Below, in pieces: positions 45,335 to 58,220 of a DNA stretch of 64,000 nt. Under the pieces are notes generated by a model, which had not been told where the DNA came from, made no database searches, and saw only the letters and a list, made by a program, of their open reading frames with translations. Made by a program: the position numbers and the translations under genes. The stretch comes from Xylocopa sonorina (taxonomy: Eukaryota > Arthropoda > Insecta > Hymenoptera > Apidae), in assembly GCF_050948175.1 (NCBI RefSeq), contig NW_027490163.1:186001-250000 (forward strand), in the 5' to 3' direction. The stretch's first letter is position 1, and each line of letters begins with the position of its first letter.

Positions 45335-47100
45335 ATTGCTACGATACGTAGACATCTGCAAAGGCTATTTCCTAGCACGGAAGTGTCGCATTTACATTCT
45401 TTTGAAGTGAATACGAGGTATACATAACACTCCACAATGAATATTATATCTTATCTCGAAACATAGAAGTGAGATTTGATATCGCGTTTTAAGAAGCATT
45501 AGAGCTCTATTGCTACGATACGTAGACATCTGCAAACGCTATTTGCTAGCATGGAAGTTTCGCATTTACATTCATTTGAAGTGAATACGATGTATACATG
45601 ACACTTCGCAATGAATATTATATCTTATCATGAAACATAGAAGTGAGATGCGATATCGCGTTCTAAGAAGCATTAGAACTCCATTGCTACGATACGTAGA
45701 CATCTGCAAACGCTATTTCCTAGCATGGAAGGGTCGCATTTATATTCTTTTGAAGTGAGTACGAGGTATACATAACACTCCATAGTGAATATTATATCTT
45801 CTCATGAAACATAGCAGTGAGATGCTGTATCGCGTTTTAAGAAGCATTAGAACTCTATTGCTACGATACGTAGATATCTGCAAACGCTATTTCCTTGCAT
45901 GGAAGTGTCACATTTACATTCTTTTGAAGTGAATACGAGATATACATGACACTTCGCAATGAATATTATATCTTGTCATGAAACATAGGAATGAGGTGCT
46001 ATATCGCGTTTTGAGAAGCTTTAGAACTCTATTGCCAATATACGTAGATATCTGCAAACTCTATTTCCTAGGAAGGAAATGTCGCATTTACAATCCATTG
46101 AAGTGAACACGAGGTATACATGACACTTCGCAATAAATATTATATCTTATCATGAAACATAGAAATGAGATGCGACATCTCGTTTTAAGAAGTACTAGAA
46201 CTCTATTGTTTCCATACGTAGTCATCTGCAAATGCTATTTCCTAGCATGGAAATGACGCATTTACATCCCTTTGAAGTGAATACGAGGTATACATGACAC
46301 TTCGCAATGAATATTATATCTGATCATGAAACATAGAAATGGGATGCGACATCGCATTTTGAGAAGCAGTAGAACCCTATTGCTTCGATACGTAGACATC
46401 TGCAAACTCTAATTCCTAGCAGGAAAGTGTCGCATTTACATTCATTTGAAGTGAATACGAGGTATACATGACACTTCGCAATGAATATTATACCTTATCA
46501 TGAAACATAGAAGTGAGATGCGATATCGCATTTTAAGAAGCATTAGAACTCTATTGCTACGATACGTAGACATGTGCAAACGCTATTTCCTAGCATGGAA
46601 GTGTCGCATTTACATTCTTTTGAAGTGAATACGAGGTATACATAACACTCTACAATGAATATTATATGTTATCACGAAACATAGAAGTGAGATGCGATAT
46701 CGCGATTTACGAAGCGCTAGAACTCTATTGCTACGATGGGTAGACATCTGCAAATGTTATTTCCAATCAAGCAAGTGTCGCATTTACATCCTTTGAAGTG
46801 AATACGAGGTATACATAACACTCCGCAATGAATATTATATCTTACCACGAAACATAGAACTGAAATGCGACATCTCGTTTTAAGTAGCATTACATCTCTA
46901 TTGCTACGATACGTAGACATCTGCAAGGGCTATTTCCAAGCACGGAAGTGTCGCATTTACATTCTTTTGAAGTGAATACGAGGTATACATAACACTCCAC
47001 AATGAATATTATATCTTATCTCGAAACATAGAAGTGAGATGTGATATCGCGTTTTAAGAAGCATTAGAGCTCTATTGCTACGATACGTAGACATCTGCAA
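45335..47100 (+). repeat. Further 8-monomer derivative of the 14-monomer family
   Basis: TCCATAGTGA at 45779 lies 1,392 bp after 44387, and GATGGGTAG at 46735 lies 2,957 bp after 43778. The block thus carries one more 8-monomer step and then the end of the unit with extra monomers. A few states differ from the preceding copies (TATATTC at about 45,742, CATGTGCAAACG near 46,573). At about 47.1 kb it passes into monomers of the 8-17 kb type. Confidence 0.72.
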
Positions 47101-50100
47101 ACGCAATTTCCTAGCATGCAAGTGTCGCATTTACATTCTTTTGAAGTGAATACGAGGTATACATGACACTTCGCGATGAATATTATATCTTATCATGTAA
47201 CATAGGAATGCGGTGCTATATCGCGTTTTGAGAAGCATTAGAACTCTATTGCTAATATACGTAGACATCTGCAAACTCTATTTCTTAGCAAGGAAATGTC
47301 GCATTTACATTCCATTGAAGTGAATACGAGGTATGCATGACACTTCGCAATGGATATTATATCTTATCATGAAACATAGAAATGAGATGCGATATCTAGT
47401 TTTAGGAAGTATTAGAACCCCATTCTTACGATACGTGGTCTGGAAACGCTATTTCCTAGCACGGAAGATTCGTATTTACATTCTTTTGAAGTGAATATGA
47501 GGTATACATGACACTCCATAATGAATATTATATCTTATCATGAATCATAGCAGTGAGATACGATATCCCGTTTTAAGAAGCATTAGAACTCTATTCCTAC
47601 GATGCGTAGACATCTGCAAATGTTATTTCCTAGCAAGGAAGTGTCGCATTTACATTCTTTTGAAGTGAATACGAAGTATACATAACATTCCACAATGAAT
47701 ATTACATCTTATTACGAAACATAGAAATGTAATACGACTTCTCATTTTAAGAAGCATTAGAACTCTATTGCTACGATACGTAGACATCTGCAAACAATAT
47801 TTCCTAGCAACGAAGTGTCGCATTTACATTCTCTTGAAGTGAATACCAGGTATACATAACACTCCACAATGAATATTATATCTTATCACGAAACATAGAA
47901 GTGAGATGCGACATCGCGTTCTACGAATCATTAGAACTCTATTGTTTCGACACGTAGTCGTCTGGAAACGATATTTCCTAGTAAGGAAGTGTCGCATTTA
48001 CATCCTTTTGAAGTGAATACGGGGTATACATGACACTTCGCAATGAATATTATGTCTTATCATGAAACATAGAAATCAAATGCGACATCTCGTTTTAAGA
48101 AGTATTAGAACACTCTTGCTACGATACGTAGACATCTGCAAACAATATTTCCTAGCATGCAAGTGGCGCATTTACATTCTGTTGAAGTGAATACGAGGTA
48201 TACATGACACTTCGCAATGAATATTATGTCTTATCATGAAACATAGAAAGGAAATGCGACATCTCGTTTTATGTAGTATTAGAACAAACTTGCTACTATA
48301 CGTAGACGTCTGCAAACGTTATTTCCTAGCATGGAAGTGTCGCATTTACATTCCATTGAAGTGAATACGAGATATGCATGAAACTTCGCAATGAATATTA
48401 TATCTTATCATGAAACATAGGAATGAGGTACTATATCGCGTTTTGAGAAGCATTAGAACTCTATTGCTAATATACGTAGACATCTGCAAACTCTATTTCC
48501 TATCAAGGAAGTGTCGCATTTACATTCCATTGAAGTGAATACGAGGTATGCATGACACTTCGCAATGGATATTATATCTTATCATGAAACATAGAAATGA
48601 GATGCGATATCTCGTTTTAGGAAGTATTAGAACTCCATTCTTACGATACGTGGTCATCTGGAAACGCTATTTCCTAGCATGCAAGTTTCGCATTTACATT
48701 CTTTTGAAGTGAATACGAGGTATACATGACACTTCGCAATGAATATTATATCTTATCATGAAACATAGAAGTGAGATGCGATATCGCGTTTTAAGAAGCA
48801 TTAGAACTGTATTGCAACGATACGTAGACATCTGCAAACGCTATTTCCTAGCATGCAAGTGTCGCATTTACATTATTTTGAAGTGAATACGAGGTATACA
48901 TGACACTTCGCAATGAATATTATATCTTATCATGAAACATAGGGGTGAGATGCGATATCGCGTTTTAAGAAGCATTAGAACCCTATTGCAACGATACGTA
49001 GACATCTGCAAACAATATTTCCTAGCAAGGAAGTGTCGCATTTACATTCCTTTGAAGTGAATACGAAGTATACATGACACTTCATAATGAATATTATATC
49101 TTATCATGAAACATAGAAGTGAGATGCGATATTGGGTTTTAAGAAGCATTAGAACTCTATTGCTACGATACGTAGACATCTGCAAACAATATTTCCTAGA
49201 ATGCAAGTGGCGCATTTACATTCTGTTGAAGTGAATACGAGGTATACATGACACTTCGCAATGAATATTATGTCTTATCATAAAACATAGAAATGAAATG
49301 CGACATCTCGTTTTAAGAAGTATTAGAACATTCTTGCTACGATACGTAGACGTCTGCAAACGTTATTTCCTAGCGTGGAAGTGTCGCATTTACATTCCAT
49401 TGAGGTGAATACGAGATATGCATGAAACTTCGCAATCGACATTATATCTTAACATGAAACATAGAAATGAGATGCGACATCTCGTTTTAAGAAGTATTAG
49501 AACTCTATTCTTTCGATACGTTGTCATCTGCAAACGCTATTTCCTAGCATGGAAATGACGCATTTACATTCTTTTCAAGTGAATACGAGGTATACATGAC
49601 ACTTCGCAATGAATATTATATCTTATCATGAAACATATTAATGAGATGCGACATCGCGTTTTGAGAAGCATTAGAACCCTATTGCTTCGATACGTAGACA
49701 TCTGCAAACGCTATTTCCTAGCATGCAAGTGTCGCATTTACATTCTTTTGAAGTGAATACGAGATATGCATGAAACTTCGCAAAGAATATTATATCTTAT
49801 CATGAAACATAGAAGTGTGTTGCGATATCGCGTTCTAAGAAGCATTAGAACTCTATTGCTACGATACGTAGACATCTGCAAATGCTATATCCTAGCATGG
49901 AAGTGCCGCATTTACATTCTTTTGAAGATAATACGAGGTATACATAACACTTCACAATGAATATTATGTCTCATCACGACACATAGAAGTGAAATGCGAT
50001 ATCGCGTTTTAAGAAGCATTAGAACTGTATTGCAACGATACGTAGACATCTGCAAACAATATTTCCTAGCATGCAAGTGGCGCATTTACATTCTTTTGAA

Positions 50101-53100
50101 GTGAATACGAGGTATACATGACACTTCGCAATGGATATTATATCTTATCATGAAACATAGATGTGAGATGCGATATCGCGCTCTAAGAAGCATTAGAACT
50201 CTATTGCTACGATACGTAGACATCTGCAAAGGCTATTTCCTAGCATGGAAGTGTCGCATTTACATTCTTTTGAAGTGAATACGAGATATACATGACACTT
50301 CGCAGTGAATATTATATCTTATCATGAAACATAGGAATGAGGTGCTGTATCGCGTTTTGAGAAGCATTAGAACTCCCTTGCTAATATACGTAGACATCTG
50401 CAAACTCTATTTCCTACCATGGAAATGTCGCACTTACATTCCATTGAAGTGAATACGAGGTATACCTAACATTACACAATGAATATTATATCTTATTACG
50501 AAACATAGAAATGAAATACGACATCTCGTATTCAGAAGCATAAGTACTCTATTGCTGTGATACGTAGACATTTGCATACGCTATTTCCTAGCATGGAAGT
50601 GTCGCATTTACATTCTTTTGAAGTGAAAACTAGGTATACATGACACTTCGCAATGAATATTATATCTTATCATGAAACATAGATGTGAGATGCGACATCT
50701 CGTATTCAGAAGCATAAGTACTGTATTGCTGTGATACGTAGACATCTGCGTGCGCTATTTCCTAGCATGGAAGTGTCGCATTTACATTCTTTTGAAGTGA
50801 ATACGAGGTATACATGACACTTCGCAATGAATATTATATCTTATCATGAAACATAGGAATGAGGTGCTATATTGCGTTTTGAGAAGCATTCGAACTCTAT
50901 TGCTAATATACGTAGACAACTGCAAACTCTATTTCCTACCATGGAAATGTCGCACTTACATTCCATTGAAGTGAATACGAGGTATACATATCATTACACA
51001 ATGGATATTATATCTTATTACGAAACATACATATGAAATACGACATCTCGTTTTAAGAAACATATGCATTCTATTGCTGTGATACGTAGACATCTGCAAA
51101 CGCTATTTCCTAGCATGGAAGGGTCGCATTTACATTCTTTGAAGTGAATACGAGGTATACATGACACTTCGCAATAAATATTATATCTGATCATGAAACA
51201 TAGAAATGAGATGCGACATCGCATTTTGAGAAGCAGTAGAACCGTATTGCTTCGATACGTAGACATCTGCAAACTCTACTTGCTAGCAGGGAAGTGTCGC
51301 ATTTACATTCATTTGAAGTGAATACGAGGTATACATGACACTTCGCAATGAATATTATACCTTATCATGAAACATAGACGTGAGATGCGATATCGCATTT
51401 TAAGAAGCATTAGAACTCTATTGCTACGATACGTAGACATCTGGAAACGCTATTTCCTAGCATGGAAGTGTCGCATTTACATTCTTTTGAAGTGAATACG
51501 AGGTATACATAATACCCTACAATGAATATTATATGTTATCACGAAACATAGAAGTGAGATGCGATATCGCGATTTACGAAGCGCTAGAACTATATTGCTA
51601 CGATGCGTAGACATTTGGAAATGTTATTTCCTAGCAAGGAAGTGTCGCATTTACATTCTTTTGAAGTGAATACGAGGTATACATAACACTCCACAATGAA
51701 TATTATATCTTATCATGAATCATAGCAGTGAGATACGATATCCCGTTTTAAGAAGCATTAGAACTCTATTCCTACGATGCGTAGACATCTGCAAATGTTA
51801 TTTCCTAGCAAGGAAGTGTCGCATTTACATTCTTTTGAAGTGAATACGAAGTATACATAACATTCCACAATGAATATTACATCTTATTACGAAACATAGA
51901 AATGTAATACGACTTCTCATTTTAAGAAGCATTAGAACTCTATTGCTACGATACGTAGACATCTGCAAACTCTATTTCCTAGCAAGGAAATTGTCGCATT
52001 TACATTCCATTGAAGTGAATACGAGGTATACATGACATTTCGCAATGGATATTATATCTTATCATGAAACATAGAAATGAGATGCGACATCTCGTTTTAA
52101 GAAGTATTAGAACTCTATTCTTTCGATACGTGGTCTGGAAACGCTATTTCCTAGCACGGAAGATTCGTATTTACATTCCGTTGAAGTGAATATGAGGTAT
52201 ACATGACACTCCATAATGAATATTATATCTTATCATGAATCATAGCTGTGAGATACGATATCCCGTTTTAAGAAGCATTAGAACTCTATTCCTACGATGC
52301 GTAGACATCTGCAAATGTTATTTCCTAGCAAGGAAGTGTCGCATTTACATTCTTTTGAAGTGAATACGAGGTATACATAACATTCCACAATGAATATTAC
52401 ATCTTATTACGAAACATAGAAATGAAATACGACTTCTCATTTTAAGAAGCATTAGAACTCTATTGCTATGATACGTAGACATCTGCAAACAATATTTCCT
52501 AGCAAGGAAGTGTCGCATTCACATTCTCTTGAAGTGAATACCAGGTATACATAACACTCCACAATGAATATTATATCTTATCACGAAACATAGAAGTGAG
52601 ATGCGACATCGCGTTCTACGAATCATTAGAACTCTATTGTTTCGACACGTAGTCGTCTGGAAACGATATTTCCTAGTAAGGAAGTGTCGCATTTACATCC
52701 TTTTGAAGTGAATACGGGGTATACATGACACTTCGCAATGAATATTATGTCTTATCATGAAACATAGAAATGAAATGCGACATCTCGTTTTAAGAAGTAT
52801 TAGAACACTCTTGCTACGATACGTAGACATCTGCAAACAATATTTCCTAGCATGCAAGTGGCGCATTTACATTCTGTTGAAGTGAATACGAGGTATACAT
52901 GACACTTCGCAATGAATATTATGTCTTATCATAAAACATAGAAATGAAATGCGACATCTCGTTTTAAGAAGTATTAGAACATTCTTGCTACGATACGTAG
53001 ACGTCTGCAAACGTTATTTCCTAGCGTGGAAGTGTCGCATTTACATTCCATTGAGGTGAATACGAGATATGCATGAAACTTCGCAATCGACATTATATCT

Positions 53101-55500
53101 TAACATGAAACATAGAAATGAGATGCGACATCTCGTTTTAAGAAGTATTAGAACTCTATTCTTTCGATACGTTGTCATCTGCAAACGCTATTTCCTAGCA
53201 TGGAAATGACGCATTTACATTCTTTTCAAGTGAATACGAGGTATACATGACACTTCGCAATGAATATTATATCTTATCATGAAACATATTAATGAGATGC
53301 GACATCGCGTTTTGAGAAGCATTAGAACCCTATTGCTTCGATACGTAGACATCTGCAAACGCTATTTCCTAGCATGCAAGTGTCGCATTTACATTCTTTT
53401 GAAGTGAATACGAGATATGCATGAAACTTCGCAAAGAATATTATATCTTATCATGAAACATAGAAGTGTGTTGCGATATCGCGTTCTAAGAAGCATTAGA
53501 ACTCTATTGCTACGATACGTAGACATCTGCAAATGCTATATCCTAGCATGGAAGTGCCGCATTTACATTCTTTTGAAGATAATACGAGGTATACATGACA
53601 CTTCGCAATGAATATTATATCTTATCATGAAACATAGAAGTGAGATGCGATATCGCGTTTTAAGAAGCATTAGAACTGTATTGCAACGATACGTAGACAT
53701 CTGCAAACGCTATTTCCTAGCATGCAAGTGTCGCATTTACATTATTTTGAAGTGAATACGAGGTATACATGACACTTCGCAATGAATATTATATCTTATC
53801 ATGAAACATAGGGGTGAGATGCGATATCGCGTTTTAAGAAGCATTAGAACCCTATTGCAACGATACGTAGACATCTGCAAACAATATTTCCTAGCAAGGA
53901 AGTGTCGCATTTACATTCCTTTGAAGTGAATACGAAGTATACATGACACTTCATAATGAATATTATATCTTATCATGAAACATAGAAGTGAGATGCGATA
54001 TTGGGTTTTAAGAAGCATTAGAACTCTATTGCTACGATACGTAGACATCTGCAAACAATATTGCCTAGCATGCAAGTGGCGCATTTACATTCTTTTGAAG
54101 TGAATACGAGGTATACATGACACTTCGCAATGGATATTATATCTTATCATGAAACATAGATGTGAGATGCGATATCGCGCTCTAAGAAGCATTAGAACTC
54201 TATTGCTACGATACGTAGACATCTGCAAAGTCTATTTCCTAGCATGGAAGTGTCGCATTTACATTCTTTTGAAGTGAATACGAGGTATACATGACACTTC
54301 GCAATGGATATTATATCTTATCATGAAACATAGATGTGAGATGCGATATCGCGCTCTAAGAAGCATTAGAACTCTATTGCTACGATACGTAGACATCTGC
54401 AAAGTCTATTTCCTAGCATGGAAGTGTCGCATTTACATTCTTTTGAAGTGAATACGAGATATACATGACACTTCGCAGTGAATATTATATCTTATCATGA
54501 AAAATAGGAATGAGGTGCTGTATCGCGTTTTGAGAAGCATTAGAACTCCCTTGCTAATATACGTAGACATCTGCAAACTCTATTTCCTAGCAAGGAAATG
54601 TCGCATTTACATTCCATTGAAGTGAATACGAGGTATACATGACACTTCGCAATGGATATTATATCTTATCATGAAACATAGAAATGAGATGCGACATCTC
54701 GTTTTAAGAAGTATTAGAACTCTATTCTTTCGATACGTGGTCTGGAAACGCTATTTCCTAGCACGGAAGATTCGTATTTACATTCTTTCGAAGTGAATAT
54801 GAGGTATACATGACACTCCATAATGAATATTATATCTTATCGTGAATCATAGCAGTGAGATACGATATCCCGTTTTAGGAAGCATTAGAACTCTATTCCT
54901 ACGATGCGTAGACATCTGCAAATGTTATTTCCTAGCAAGGAAGTGTCGCATTAACATTCTTTTGAAGTGAATACGAGGTATACATAACATTCCACAATGA
55001 ATATTACATCTTATTACGAAACATAGAAATGAAATACGACTTCTCATTTTAAGAAGCATTAGAACTCCATTGCTTCGATACGTAGACATCTGCAAACAAC
55101 ATTTCCTAGCCAGGAAGTGTCGCATTTACATTCATTTGAAGTGAATACCAGGTATACATAACACTCCACAATGAATATTATATCTTATCACCAAACATAG
55201 AAGTGAGATGCGATATCGCGTTCTACGAATCATTAGAACTCTATTGTTTCGACACGTAGTCGTCTGGAAACGCTAATTCCTAGTAAGGAAGTGTCGCATT
55301 TACATCCTTTTGAAGTGAATACGAGGTATACATGACACTTCGCAATGAATATTATGTCTTATCATGAAACACAGAAATGAAATGCGACATCTCGTTTTAA
55401 GAAGTATTAGAACACACTTGCTACGATACGTAGACGTCTGCAAACGTTATTTCCTAGCATGGAAGTGTCGCATTTACATTCCATTGAAGTGAATGCGAGA
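47101..55500 (+). repeat. Mosaic block with rearranged modules
   Basis: About 48 monomers drawn from the families also seen at 7-20 kb. About 49.20-49.94 kb matches 52.85-53.59 kb at offset 3,651. About 48.75-49.2 kb matches 53.62-54.07 kb at offset about 4,870, so the two neighbouring modules appear in opposite order in the second location. About 47.8-48.2 kb matches 52.5-52.9 kb at offset 4,695. 54.4-55.1 kb matches 14.0-14.6, 17.0-17.6 and 19.2-19.8 kb. One-base indels occur near 51,141 (loss) and 51,971 (gain). There is no gene. Confidence 0.75.
54100..54450 (+). repeat. Recent single-monomer tandem duplication
   Basis: Two consecutive monomers share GATATCGCGCTCTAAG and the rare GCAAAGTCTATTTCC at exactly 174 bp (AAAGTCTATT at 54227 and 54401). 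They look identical over the repeated unit. The corresponding place near 50.1-50.25 kb has a single copy with GCAAAGGC instead. Confidence 0.75.
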
Positions 55501-57260
55501 TATGCATGAAACTTCGCAATGAATATTATATCTTCTCATGAAACATAGCAGTGAGATGCGATATCGCGTTTTAGGAAGCATTAGAACTCTATTGCTGCGA
55601 TACGTAGACATCTGCAAATGCTATATCCTAGCATGGAAGTGCCGCATTTACATTCTTTTGAAGATAATACGAGGTATACATAACACTTCACAATGAATAT
55701 TATGTCTCATCACGACACATAGAAGTGAAATGCGATATCGCTGTTTAAGAAGCACTAGAACGCTATGACTACGATGCGTAGACATCTGCAAACGCCACTT
55801 CCAAGCATGGAAGTGTCGCATTTACATTCTCTTGAAGTCAATACGAGGTATACATGACACTTCGCAATGAATATTATATCTTACCATGAAACATAGGAGT
55901 GAGATGCGATATGGCATTTTAAGAATCATTAGATCTCTGTTGCTGCGATACGTAGACATCTGCAAACGCTATTTCCTAGCATGGAAGTGTCGCATTTACA
56001 TTCTTTTGAAGTGAATACGAGATATACATGACATTTCGCTATAAATATTATATCTTATCATGAAACATAGAAGTGAGATGCGATATCATGTTCTAAGAAG
56101 CATTAGAACTCTATTGCTACGATACGTAGACATCTGCAAACGCTATTTCCTGGCAAGGAAATTTCGCACTTACATTCCACTGAGGTGAATACGAGGTATA
56201 CGTAACATTACACAATGAATATTATATCTTATCACGAAACATAGAAATGAAATGCCGCATCTCGTTTTAAGACGCATTAGAACTCTATTGCTACGATACG
56301 TAGACATCTGCAAACGCTTTTTCCTAGCATGGAAGTGTCATATTTACATTCTTTTGAAGTGAATACGAGGTATACATGACACTTCGCTATAAATATTATA
56401 TCTTATCATGAAACATAGAAGTGAGATGCGATATCGCGTTCTAAGAAGCATTAGAACCCTATAGCTACGATACGTAGACATCTGCAAACGCTCTTTCCTA
56501 GCGTGGAAGGGTCGCATTTACATTCTTTTGTAGTGAGTACGAGGTATACATAACACTCCATAATGAATATTATATCTTCTCATGAAACATAGCAGTGAGA
56601 TGCGATATCGCGTTTTAGGAAGCATTAGAACTCTATTGCTATGATACGTAGACATCTGCAAACGCTATTTCCTCGCATGGAAGTATCGCATTTACATTCT
56701 TTTGAAGTGAATACGAGATATACATGACACTTCGCAATGAATATTATATCTTATCATGAAACATAGGAATGAGGTGCTATATCGCGTTTTGAGAAGCACT
56801 AGAACTCTATTGCTAATACACGTAGACATCTGCAAACTCTATCTCCTAGCAAGGAAATTTCGCACTTACATTCCACTGAAGTGAATACGAGGTATACATA
56901 ACATTACACAATGAATATTATATCTTATTACGAAACATAGAAATGAAATACGACATCTCGTTTTAAGAATCATTAGTACTCTATTGCTGTGATACGTAGA
57001 CATCTGCAAACAATATTTCCTAGCAAGGAAGTGTCGCATTTACATTCTTGTGAAGTCAAATCGAGGTATACATGACACTTCGCAATGAATATTATATCTT
57101 ATCATGGAACATAGAAGTGAGATGCGATATCGCGTTTTGAGAAGCATTAGAACTCTATTGCTAACATGCGTAGACATCTGCAAACTCTATTACCTAGCAT
57201 TACACTTGCATTCCACTTACATTGCACTGAAGTGAATACGAGTTATACATGACACTTCGC
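55501..57260 (+). repeat. Divergent monomers without clear higher-order repeat
   Basis: About ten monomers with scattered private changes, such as ATATCATGTTC (near 56,086), GATATGGCATT (near 55,910), GCCGCATCTCG (near 56,255) and GCTATAAATATT (near 56,039). They are closest to monomers in the first 7 kb of the window. They separate the 47-55 kb mosaic from the 17-monomer duplication. No gene is present. Confidence 0.7.
57190..57230 (+). repeat. Micro-duplication inside one monomer
   Basis: After CCTAGCAT the monomer reads TTACACTTGCATTCC followed by ACTTACATTGCACTG, so an ACTTRCATTSC unit of 11 bp occurs twice. The related monomer at about 5,931-5,950 has the same junction with one unit and is 8 bp shorter than normal. 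The 57-kb form is therefore best read as an 8-bp deletion followed by an 11-bp duplication, giving a net +3 bp. Confidence 0.7.
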
Positions 57261-58074
57261 AATGAATATTATATCTTATCATGGAACATAGAAGTGAGAT
57301 GCGATATCGCGTTCTAAGAAGCATTAGAACTCTATTGCTGCGATACGTAGACATCTGCAAACGCTATTTCCTAGCATGGAAGTGTCTTATTTACATTCTT
57401 TTGAAGTGAATGCGAGATATACATGACACTTCGCAATGAATATTATATCTTATAATGATACATAGAAGTGAGATGCGATATCGCGTTCTATGAAGCATTA
57501 GAACTCTATTGCTGCGACACGCAGACATCTGCAAACGCTATTTCCTAGCATGGAAGGGTCGCATTTACACTCTTTTGAAGTGAGTACGAGGTATACATAA
57601 CACTCCATAATGAATATTATATCTTATCATGAAACATAGGAATGAGGTGCTATATAGCGTTTTGAGAAGCATTAGAACTCTATTGCTAATATACGTAGAC
57701 ATCTGCAAACTCTATTTCCTAGCACGGACATGTGGCACTTACATTCCACTGAAGTGAATACGAGGTATACATAACATTACACAATGAGTATTATATCTTA
57801 TTATGAAACATAGAAATGAAATACGACATCTCGTTTTAAGAAGCATTAGTACTCTATTGCTGTGATACGTAGACATCTGCAAACAATATTTCCTAGCAAG
57901 GAAGTGTCGCATTTACATTTTTGTGAAGTGAAATCGAGGTATACATGACACTTCGCAATGAATATTATATCTTATCATGGAACATAGAAGTGAGATGCGA
58001 TATCGCGTTCTAAGAAGCATTAGAACCCAATTGCTACGATACGTAGACATCTGCAAACGCTACTACCTAGCATG

Positions 58075-58128
58075 GAAGTGTCGCATTTACATTCTTTTGA
58101 AGTGAATACGAGGTATACATGACACTTC
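58075..58128. repeat. 8-bp inverted repeat GAAGTGTC / GACACTTC (monomer positions 17-24 and 63-70)
   Basis: GAAGTGTC at 58075-58082 is the exact reverse complement of GACACTTC at 58121-58128, separated by 38 bp. GAAGTG also occurs in direct orientation at monomer positions 41 and 103, so this 6-mer appears four times per unit, once inverted. Many variant monomers lose one arm (GAAATGTC, or AACACTCC in place of GACACTTC), so the pairing is a property of the consensus class only. Confidence 0.75.
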
Positions 58129-58170
58129 GCAATGAATATTATATCTTATCATGAAACATAGAAGTGAGAT

Positions 58171-58180
58171 GCGATATCGC
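58171..58180. repeat. Perfect 10-bp palindrome GCGATATCGC (monomer positions 113-122)
   Basis: GCGATATCGC equals its own reverse complement. It is present in many monomers across the window. In a second large class it is replaced by a non-palindromic GCGACATCTCG form, and in a third by GCTATATCGC or GCTATATTGC. The segment is therefore both the strongest dyad in the monomer and one of its most variable parts. It could be a protein site or a cruciform nucleus, but nothing in the sequence proves either. Confidence 0.85.
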
Positions 58181-58207
58181 GTTCTGAGAAGCATTAGAAC
58201 TCTATTG

Positions 58208-58220
58208 CTACGATACGTAG
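58208..58220. repeat. Dyad CTACG-ATA-CGTAG (monomer positions 150-162)
   Basis: Perfect 5-bp arms flank a 3-bp centre, and the right half contains the hexamer TACGTA. The right arm with the following GACATCTGC is among the best-kept parts of the monomer. The left arm varies between classes (CTAAT, CTGTG, TTTCG, CTTCG). A role as a binding site is only a possibility. Confidence 0.8.

Noticed and set aside
5772..55125. Short open reading frames of 64-94 codons on both strands as possible genes
   Set aside because: They lie entirely in satellite monomers, repeat with the 58-residue period, differ only as the repeat variants differ, and end at random stops. No domain, signal peptide or coding pattern is visible. 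A long repetitive array with a period divisible by three yields such frames by chance.
57190..57230. Insertion of a foreign element at the irregular monomer
   Set aside because: The added bases are an 11-bp copy of neighbouring satellite sequence, and the net gain is only about 3 bp.
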